Below are positions 34,180 through 38,497 of a stretch of 38,497 nt of DNA, one piece after another. The stretch spans positions 1 through 38,497 of the forward strand of contig CAUJEY010000179.1 of the NCBI GenBank assembly GCA_963169325.1, given 5' to 3'. The notes beneath the pieces were generated by a model. It searched no databases, was not told the DNA's origin, and saw only the letters and a list, made by a program, of their open reading frames with translations. The stretch is from Bacteroidota bacterium. GTDB lineage: Bacteria; Bacteroidota; Bacteroidia; Chitinophagales; Saprospiraceae. The translations under genes and the position numbers were made by a program. Within the stretch, counting starts at the first letter, position 1; the number at the start of each line of letters is the position of its first letter.

Positions 34180-35334
34180 TCACACCCTCCCCACTCCGTC
34201 TGCAGTTTTTACTTCAATACTAGTCGGTTGAATACCGGTTTTTTGCTGATAAGCCGTCATCATACGGGGTAAAATCAATTCTTTTTCCGAGGTCCTGATC
34301 AAATTGAGCGTACAACCGCCAAATCCGCCGCCGACCATGCGGGCCCCCGAAACACCGGGTTCGGCGTGGGCCAATTCCACAAGCAAATCTATTTCAGGCA
34401 CCGTGATTTCGTATTCCGTTCGCATGCCTTCATGGGCATCGTAGAGGATTTGTCCTACCTGTTGCATATCGCCGTTTTGCAGGGCTGTCCGGGTTTGTAA
34501 CACGCGTTCGTTTTCCCGAAGGATGTATGCGGCGCGCCGGTGATCGACCGGATCGAGGCGCTCCCGAAAAGTTTCCAACATGGAAACGGAGACATCCCGC
34601 AGGCTTTGAACCTCCGGGTGTTTTTGTTGTATGGCAGCCACCACATTTTCACAGGAGCGCCGGCGGTCATTGTAGCCGGAGCCGGCTGCGAGTTCGTGTT
34701 TGATGTTGGAATTGAGCAGTACGAGGGAATATGCGCCGGTATTCAGCGGGAAGTGCTCAAATTCCAGGCTTTTACAATCCAGACAAATAGCAGTGTCTTT
34801 TTTGCCGAAGAGCACGGCGTATTGGTCCATCAGCCCGCAATTGAGCCCGATCCGGTGTTCGGCGGCCTGGGCGATCAGGGCAATTTCCCGTTTGGGAATG
34901 GGCATATTTTGCAACTGCGAAATACCGTAAATAAAACCGCAGCACAACGCAGCAGAAGAGGATAATCCGGCGCCCAAGGGAATATCGCCACCAAAAACGC
35001 CATCGATACCGCGCACCGGGTAGCCGCGCAGGTTGAGTTCCACCACGATGGCTTGCAGGTATTTGGCCCACGAAGCCGTTTCAGACACCGAGGTGGACCC
35101 AGCGCTGAAGGTCGTTTCCTCTGGAATGTCGATCGCATGAAAACGTACTTGTCCGGCCTGTTCGTTTCGGCTCATAGCGAAGTACAGGCATTTGTCTATC
35201 GCCGCGGGGAACACCCGGCCCAGATTGTAATCCGTGTGTTCACCGATGAGGTTGATCCGGCCCGGCGCCCGGAGCAGGATTTCGGGTGGGGAATTAAAAT
35301 GGGCGGAGTAGTAGGGGAGGAGGGATGAATTCAT
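34180..35334 (-). CDS. galK: Galactokinase
   Basis: A 384-residue GHMP kinase that phosphorylates galactose at C1. The galactokinase signature GRINLIGEHTDYN (25-37), the ATP-binding PLGAGLSSSAAL, and the third motif GARMVGGGFGGCTLNLI are all present. I chose ATG 35334 (MNSSLLPYYSAHF) because galactokinases start about 20-25 residues before the GRxNLIGEH motif; the longer frame adds 35 residues with no family match, partly encoded by an A/T repeat. First gene of galKT. Upstream, the minus strand has a weak -7-like TATCTTCG at 35358-35365. Confidence 0.96.
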   Translation of the reverse strand: MNSSLLPYYSAHFNSPPEILLRAPGRINLIGEHTDYNLGRVFPAAIDKCLYFAMSRNEQAGQVRFHAIDIPEETTFSAGSTSVSETASWAKYLQAIVVELNLRGYPVRGIDGVFGGDIPLGAGLSSSAALCCGFIYGISQLQNMPIPKREIALIAQAAEHRIGLNCGLMDQYAVLFGKKDTAICLDCKSLEFEHFPLNTGAYSLVLLNSNIKHELAAGSGYNDRRRSCENVVAAIQQKHPEVQSLRDVSVSMLETFRERLDPVDHRRAAYILRENERVLQTRTALQNGDMQQVGQILYDAHEGMRTEYEITVPEIDLLVELAHAEPGVSGARMVGGGFGGCTLNLIRTSEKELILPRMMTAYQQKTGIQPTSIEVKTADGVGRV

Positions 35335-35427
35335 GGGAGAGAAGATGGTGCAAGTGGCGAAGATAAGGAAGGTATGGTTGTATGGAGGGGTGAGGGCTAT
35401 TGCCAACGACGTAAGTGTTTCGGTGTC

Positions 35428-35518
35428 TAAATTTTTCAAATTTCAAATTTCAAATTTCAAATTTGCCTTTTGACTTCCTTTTTTCGATTTTAAGTCAAAT
35501 TTGAAATTTGAAAAATTT
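35428..35518. repeat. TTTCAAA heptamer tract and inverted copy upstream of galK
   Basis: Bases 35434-35465 contain four TTTCAAA heptamers. The reverse complement recurs at 35496-35518 (CAAATTTGAAATTTG followed by AAAAATTT), forming an imperfect hairpin of about 23 bp. No gene is seen between 35335 and 35744 apart from these repeats and the promoter at 35678. Confidence 0.8.
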
Positions 35519-35570
35519 AATTTGAAAAGGGCGCGCGCTTAAGTTGATGGCTATGGGAGTAGGGCCTCAA

Positions 35571-35662
35571 ACTACCGGATATTTTTTAAAACATGACAAA
35601 TACAAAGGTTTACTTCCTATGTGAGCTATGTGTGTGTTAAAATGTAAATGTTCAGTTGTGTG
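35571..35662. repeat. Shortened copy of a palindromic element upstream of the small gene
   Basis: This segment aligns with 36091-36210 in the same orientation. Shared blocks are ACTAC-n3-A-n-ATTTTTTAAA, CAAAGGTTTA, CTATGTG-n2-CTATGTG, TGTGTTAAA and CAGT-n-GTGTG. Compared with the downstream copy it lacks most of the left hairpin arm. The two copies bracket the gene at 35745-36071. Confidence 0.6.
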
Positions 35663-35677
35663 TTGGGGGCTTCATCA

Positions 35678-35708
35678 TTGTTGGAAAAACCAAAAACCTG
35701 TACTTTTG
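35678..35708 (+). promoter_or_regulatory. Consensus Bacteroidota promoter of the small gene
   Basis: TTG (35678-35680) is followed after 20 bases by TACTTTTG (35701-35708), a perfect TAnnTTTG. Transcription would start near 35715, 30 bases before ATG 35745. This excludes the earlier in-frame ATG at 35628 as a start. Confidence 0.7.
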
Positions 35709-35744
35709 GGAAACAAATCGTCAAAACTTATTGCTAAGTCGAAC

Positions 35745-36071
35745 ATGGACCTTTCGAAACGCGATAAAAAAATCGCCAAAAAACTCATTGATCTCGGGCT
35801 GCAACGCGAATTTGCAAACGGGTTGGTTCGGGCGGGGGAAATCCTGAAGCAATGGAACCCAAATGTGGAAGACAATAAGCCCGCGTATTATGCCCTATTT
35901 CTACACATCACCGATTTCGACAAGCATATCGCCCGGCGTTATGACGGACTTGGTGGATCGCGATATTATATAACGGTCGCCGGATTGCTGGCGGACGGCA
36001 TTATTACTCCAGACGAGATTGGCGAATTTTCGGAGGATATTCAACAGAAATTGAGATTTTATCTGGGTTGA
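35745..36071 (+). CDS. Small uncharacterised protein bracketed by palindromic repeats
   Basis: A 108-residue soluble, charged, mostly helical protein (LSKRDKKIAKKLIDLGLQ, DFDKHIARRYDGLGGSRYY, EFSEDIQQKLRFYLG). No signal peptide or membrane helix. I do not recognise the family. The start at 35745 is supported by the promoter at 35678-35708. Repeats on both sides (35571-35662 and 36091-36210) are related to each other in direct orientation, so the gene may have moved as a cassette or recombined between copies. Function is unknown. Confidence 0.75.
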   Translation: MDLSKRDKKIAKKLIDLGLQREFANGLVRAGEILKQWNPNVEDNKPAYYALFLHITDFDKHIARRYDGLGGSRYYITVAGLLADGIITPDEIGEFSEDIQQKLRFYLG

Positions 36072-36087
36072 CCTTAAACCCTATACC

Positions 36088-36210
36088 CACACTACAAGAC
36101 ATTTTTTAAACACATAGGCACATAGGGCACATAGTTTTTTGATTATCAAAGGTTTAAAAACTATGTGGTCTATGTGCCTATGTGTTAAATTGAAAATGTC
36201 CAGTAGTGTG
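36088..36210. repeat. Imperfect palindrome of about 50-bp arms, probable bidirectional terminator
   Basis: Bases 36088-36139 and 36156-36210 are near-perfect reverse complements starting CACACTAC and ending GTAGTGTG (one arm has small gaps), with a loop of about 16 bases. The arms carry repeated CACATAG units. It lies between convergent genes, 4 bases before the stop codon of the DHFR-like gene, and is the fuller copy of the element at 35571-35662. Confidence 0.8.
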
Positions 36211-36214
36211 CCCT

Positions 36215-36790
36215 CTACCCGTAAGTATGTGCTACAATTCCTCCCGGGAAAGCCTTTACATCCACCAACTTCAGGTAGAGCGGCATTGCAAGACCGTTGA
36301 AGATCGGCAGTCCGGCTCCCAATACCACCGGATGGGTAGCCAGCAGGTATTCATCGACAAGCCCCGTCGCTATCAGGCTTTGCATGAAACCCGCACCCCC
36401 AATTGCTACGATCGGTTTCCCCGGCTCGGCTTTGAGTTTCCTGATCCCTTCGGCAAGATCGCCGTCGAAAACCCGCGCCTCGGCCCAGGAAGCCGTAGCG
36501 GGCGACTTCTCCGTGCCGGGCAGGATACCCGCAAAGCCTTTTTTGGTAAAAACAGCCTTGGGTATTTCGTTCATCGGCGCGGCAAAAGGCCCGGTTGCAG
36601 TCGGCCAGTAAGGCGCCATCAGCTCAAACGACTTCCTTCCCATGATAATTAACCCGGCCTCCCAGGATTGCCCGACACTCCAGGCTAATGATTCCTCGTC
36701 TCCGGTCTTGAATATCCAATCGTTCTCGCCATTGACGCCGGCGACAAAACCGTCGATGGAAACGGACATTTTCATGATCAACTTTCGCAT
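36215..36790 (-). CDS. Dihydrofolate reductase-fold family protein (RibD C-terminal-like)
   Basis: A 191-residue protein with the RibD_C/DHFR-like fold: KLIMKMSVSIDGFVAG at the N-terminus, GLIIMGRKSFELM, and PIVAIGGAGFMQSL as the nucleotide-binding glycine motif, then LVDEYLLATHPVVLGAG. Family members related to YyaP/YwjB are NADPH-dependent reductases of unknown substrate and are not housekeeping DHFR. It is the third gene of an arsR > AHSA1 > DHFR-like operon, 27 bases after the AHSA1 gene, a gene association common in bacteria. Confidence 0.85.
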   Translation of the reverse strand: MRKLIMKMSVSIDGFVAGVNGENDWIFKTGDEESLAWSVGQSWEAGLIIMGRKSFELMAPYWPTATGPFAAPMNEIPKAVFTKKGFAGILPGTEKSPATASWAEARVFDGDLAEGIRKLKAEPGKPIVAIGGAGFMQSLIATGLVDEYLLATHPVVLGAGLPIFNGLAMPLYLKLVDVKAFPGGIVAHTYG

Positions 36791-36817
36791 AACTATAGAT
36801 TTGTATTTAAAATTTTG

Positions 36818-37324
36818 TCACCTATTGGCGGCCACGGTCCGTAAATATTCATCCAGAATGTCCAATACCACGGCAATGCCTTCCTTGTAGCCCATTGCGA
36901 TGAACTGTTCCAGTTCGGCAAGGCTCGCCATCTTTTTGACAATTTGGACGGTGGTTTTGTCGGCCCCGGCTTTGAAAGAGTTCTTGGTCAGGGAGAAGGA
37001 AAAGCCCGTATTGATGGGGTCCCCGTTTTCATCGGAAAAGGAATTCTTTGTGGTAAAACTGGACTTGGGCTGGATTTCGACAAATTCCGCCAAACTCCAG
37101 CGGGCGACATTCTCCGGGGAGATCATGGCGTACAACCACCGACCGCCTTCCCGGAAATCCATTTCCTTTGTTTGGACCCGCCACGGTTTGGGGCCCATCC
37201 ACTGGTCCAGTATTTCCGCTTTTGTCCAGGCATCCCAGACGAGATCGAGGTCGGCGGCAAATTCCCGCGTGACGTAAATAGTTGCCGTGGCTTTGTCTAC
37301 GGTGAAATCAAAGAGTAGGTTCAT
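36818..37324 (-). CDS. SRPBCC/AHSA1 family protein
   Basis: A 168-residue START-like (SRPBCC) domain protein: TREFAADLDLVWDAWTK near residues 18-34, DQWMGPKPWRVQTKEMDF, GGRWLYAM and the terminal helix GYKEGIAVVLDILDEYL. These are the standard AHSA1/Aha1-like motifs of the bacterial family that forms a deep hydrophobic cavity; ligands are mostly unknown. Its ATG lies 17 bases inside the end of the arsR gene, so translation of the two is probably coupled. ArsR-AHSA1 pairs are widespread. Confidence 0.9.
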   Translation of the reverse strand: MNLLFDFTVDKATATIYVTREFAADLDLVWDAWTKAEILDQWMGPKPWRVQTKEMDFREGGRWLYAMISPENVARWSLAEFVEIQPKSSFTTKNSFSDENGDPINTGFSFSLTKNSFKAGADKTTVQIVKKMASLAELEQFIAMGYKEGIAVVLDILDEYLRTVAANR

Positions 37325-37640
37325 TTTTCTTATTTTTTAGCGTGTTCAATACTTCATCGAGTTGTTGGAACCGTTCTTCCATAATCTTTCGGAACTGGGC
37401 TAGCCAGTTATCGATTTCTTTCATTTTATCGATTTTTAGTTCATAGAAGATTTCCCGGCCTTCATGCCGTTGGGCCAGGAGCTCGCATTCGGACAGGATG
37501 CGCAAATGTTTGGATATGGACTGGCGCGTGATATCGAAGTGCTCTGCAATGGCGTTGGGGGTCATTGCCTGCACGGCGATCAGGACGAGGATCGCTCGTC
37601 GGGTAGGGTCTGCAATGGCTTGAAAAATGTCTCGTCTCAT
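37308..37640 (-). CDS. ArsR-family winged-helix repressor
   Basis: A 110-residue regulator. It begins MRRDIFQAIADPTRRAIL, the classic ArsR N-terminus, followed by the helix-turn-helix NAIAEHFDITRQSISKHLRI (about 29-48) and the wing QRHEGREIFYEL. No cysteine metal-binding motif (ELCVCDL type) is seen, so it is likely one of the non-metal ArsR proteins linked to AHSA1 genes. I chose ATG 37640 because the longer frame upstream reads through the operator and promoter. It probably represses its own operon through the palindrome at 37661-37698. Confidence 0.92.
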   Translation of the reverse strand: MRRDIFQAIADPTRRAILVLIAVQAMTPNAIAEHFDITRQSISKHLRILSECELLAQRHEGREIFYELKIDKMKEIDNWLAQFRKIMEERFQQLDEVLNTLKNKKNEPTL

Positions 37641-37660
37641 AAATTGAATGTTAAATAAGA

Positions 37661-37704
37661 AGCCAATCGGTTGCAAATATACGTGCAACCGATTGGCTTC
37701 GCAA
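37661..37704 (-). promoter_or_regulatory. ArsR operator (perfect 15-bp inverted repeat) enclosing the promoter -7 box
   Basis: AGCCAATCGGTTGCA (37661-37675) is the exact reverse complement of 37684-37698, with an 8-base centre. On the minus strand TATATTTG (37674-37681), a perfect TAnnTTTG, occupies the centre, and TTG (37702-37704) lies 20 bases upstream. A dimer bound to the palindrome would cover the -7 box and part of the spacer, so repression of the arsR operon is expected. The ATG is 21 bases from the proximal arm. Confidence 0.82.
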
Positions 37705-37822
37705 AATTTTTTAGTGGGGAATTTGTTTGGTGATTTCGATGGACGCAACGCGTACACTGCGCCAGATTTTGTTGGAGGAAAAAAAGAACCCGATGCTGAC
37801 AAAAAGAAAAATGAAGTGTAAA

Positions 37823-37897
37823 TGTCAACTTCGACCGTTACGGGTGGGTCAGAATCCTCCGTTATTGGTGGGTCAGGTTGAGCGTTATTTGCACACA
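37823..37897 (+). mobile_element. Possible IS21-like terminus with tandem 24-bp repeats
   Basis: After TGTCAACTT (37823) there are imperfect tandem units: CCGTTACGGGTGGGTCAG (37835), CCGTTATTGGTGGGTCAG (37859, 24 bp later) and CGTTATTTGCACAC (37883). IS21-family ends start with TG and contain several such transposase-binding repeats. No istA or istB gene follows, so this would be a solo end or remnant. The identification rests on pattern and memory of such ends. Confidence 0.4.
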
Positions 37898-37918
37898 GTT
37901 CACTTTCACCGGCTATAG

Positions 37919-38208
37919 CTGTCCACTTTGCGCCGGATTATGCACCTTGCGGAACATGTTGTAGTTGACATCGGAACTTCGACTGACGACCTTGCTCAAG
38001 CCATTCGGTTAGGGAAAGCCTACCGCCAGAAATACATCTTCGACAGGAAAGAGAATTGTGACATTCCGCTTGAATAGGAAGCTTCGGCTTCCTTTCTTTT
38101 AGAGGATGACTACCTTCCAGACATGGCCTTTGAGTTTTCCGATGTCGCTTTGATGGTGAATCTTACCATCAGTAAGGGAGATAAGAACCTATTTTCTCAT
38201 GGGTGTTT
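37919..38208 (+). pseudogene. Unrecognised reading frame interrupted by one in-frame TAG
   Basis: From 37919 a frame runs to TAG at 38075-38077; its first ATG is 37940, giving 45 residues (HLAEHVVVDIGTSTDDLAQA ... CDIPLE). The same frame continues directly after the TAG for 43 more codons (EASASFLLEDDYLPDMAFEF, then ALMVNLTISKGDKNLF) to a TAA at 38206-38208. A single CAG-to-TAG change would join the two parts into a protein of about 90 residues. No family recognised. The TAG also begins a hairpin with a T-rich tail, so the 45-residue product could instead be the real gene. Confidence 0.35.
38076..38100 (+). terminator. UUCG-tetraloop hairpin with T-rich tail
   Basis: AGGAAGC pairs with GCTTCCT around a TTCG loop, followed by TTCTTTT. 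It starts inside the TAG stop of the 45-residue frame. This is a textbook intrinsic terminator shape, although the tail is interrupted by one C. Confidence 0.6.
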
Positions 38209-38313
38209 GTAATGAGCAAAATAACGCTGTGGCGACGTTTAACCAAATGATACTGTTTCAGATTCTGATTACAACTTTTTTACTTTTTTTCAATTTTCCC
38301 TGCAACTTTGTAC

Positions 38314-38342
38314 GGCGTGGTCGGAACTACACGCCTTTTTTA
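38314..38342 (+). terminator. Intrinsic terminator, or small RNA end, on the plus strand
   Basis: GGCGTG (38314-38319) pairs with CACGCC (38330-38335), followed by six T. A -7-like CAACTTTG (38303-38310) lies immediately before it, so it may end transcription from upstream or be a very short transcript. No gene is seen between 38209 and 38313. Confidence 0.55.
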
Positions 38343-38373
38343 TTTTGTACCAAAAACAATGGTTCGTAATGAT

Positions 38374-38496
38374 TCAAGCGGCAATTTTGCCGAATTCATA
38401 TAGTGATTTATAGGCTGGATTATTTTTTGCGCGGTGTGGATTGAGCCCATACGCTGAAAAAAATCTTTCCAGCATCAGTTCATTGAAATATTGGGT
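38374..38496 (-). CDS. C-terminus of a gene entering from the right edge (partial)
   Basis: The minus-strand frame entering at 38496 reads TQYFNELMLERFFSAYGLNP, then HRAKNNPAYKSLYEFGKIAA and stops at TGA (38374-38376): 40 residues without interruption and of ordinary protein composition. The family cannot be assigned from this tail. Similar short tails occur in transposases and hypothetical proteins, and the IS-like end at 37823 is nearby, but there is no firm link. Confidence 0.5.
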   Translation of the reverse strand, partial: TQYFNELMLERFFSAYGLNPHRAKNNPAYKSLYEFGKIAA

Positions 38497-38497
38497 T

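Noticed and set aside
35628-35744. N-terminal extension of the 108-residue gene
   Set aside because: It overlaps the promoter at 35678-35708, so transcripts would not include it.
37641-37802. N-terminal extension of the ArsR gene
   Set aside because: It would translate the operator and promoter; ArsR proteins start at the MRRDIFQAIADPTRR segment.
37727-37918. A 63-codon plus-strand frame ahead of the interrupted frame
   Set aside because: It runs from near the arsR promoter region through the IS21-like end repeats; composition reflects the repeats and there is no supporting homology.

Overview
The window comes from a Bacteroidota genome, most plausibly the Saprospiria/Chitinophagia side of the phylum. 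Evidence: a PorP/SprF protein, two secreted proteins with gliding/type IX (type B) C-terminal sorting domains, a histone H1-like small protein, a TonB receptor with a carboxypeptidase-regulatory N-terminal domain, promoters of the Bacteroidota form TTG-N(18-20)-TAnnTTTG, and no Shine-Dalgarno sequences. The lineage below phylum is inference.

Layout. 1-1540: tail of an upstream gene, a G/T-A/C satellite, PorP/SprF, and a histone-like gene with promoter and terminator. 1547-11993 (minus): a tight six-gene operon, SWIM zinc finger > DUF5691 > MoxR AAA ATPase > DUF5682 > HEAT/DUF4132 > vWA. This MoxR-vWA module has no known substrate and is the best candidate for an undescribed system. 12103-14557 (plus): a VapBC-like toxin-antitoxin pair and a membrane-anchored MutS-like ATPase, ending in a perfect 38-bp hairpin against ffh. 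14647-17115 (minus): ffh and a membrane-anchored actin/hexokinase-fold-like protein. 17375-24190 (minus): a FecA-like TonB receptor, a MORN/YwqK lipoprotein, a 111-bp inverted repeat inside satellite DNA, and two paralogous PAP2/vanadium-haloperoxidase-like lipoproteins. 24461-26580 (plus): an OmpR-family regulator and its histidine kinase. TTAA boxes spaced 11 bp lie upstream of the receptor, both lipoproteins and the regulator itself, suggesting one regulon. 26645-31497 (plus): tandem paralogous type IX cargo proteins. 31550-31711: a MITE-like palindrome. 31728-33086: an unrecognised exported protein. 33103-35334 (minus): galK-galT. 35571-36210: a small gene between two related palindromic repeats. 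36215-37640 (minus): an arsR-AHSA1-DHFR-like operon with a palindromic operator around its promoter. 37641-38497: an IS21-like terminus, an interrupted reading frame, two terminators, and the C-terminus of a gene entering from the right.

Many long intergenic gaps hold short tandem repeats with 7-8 bp units or long palindromes. Several genes have starts well inside longer open frames, because the in-frame upstream sequence is satellite or neighbouring-gene DNA; I chose starts from signal peptides, family N-termini, promoters and stop/start overlaps.
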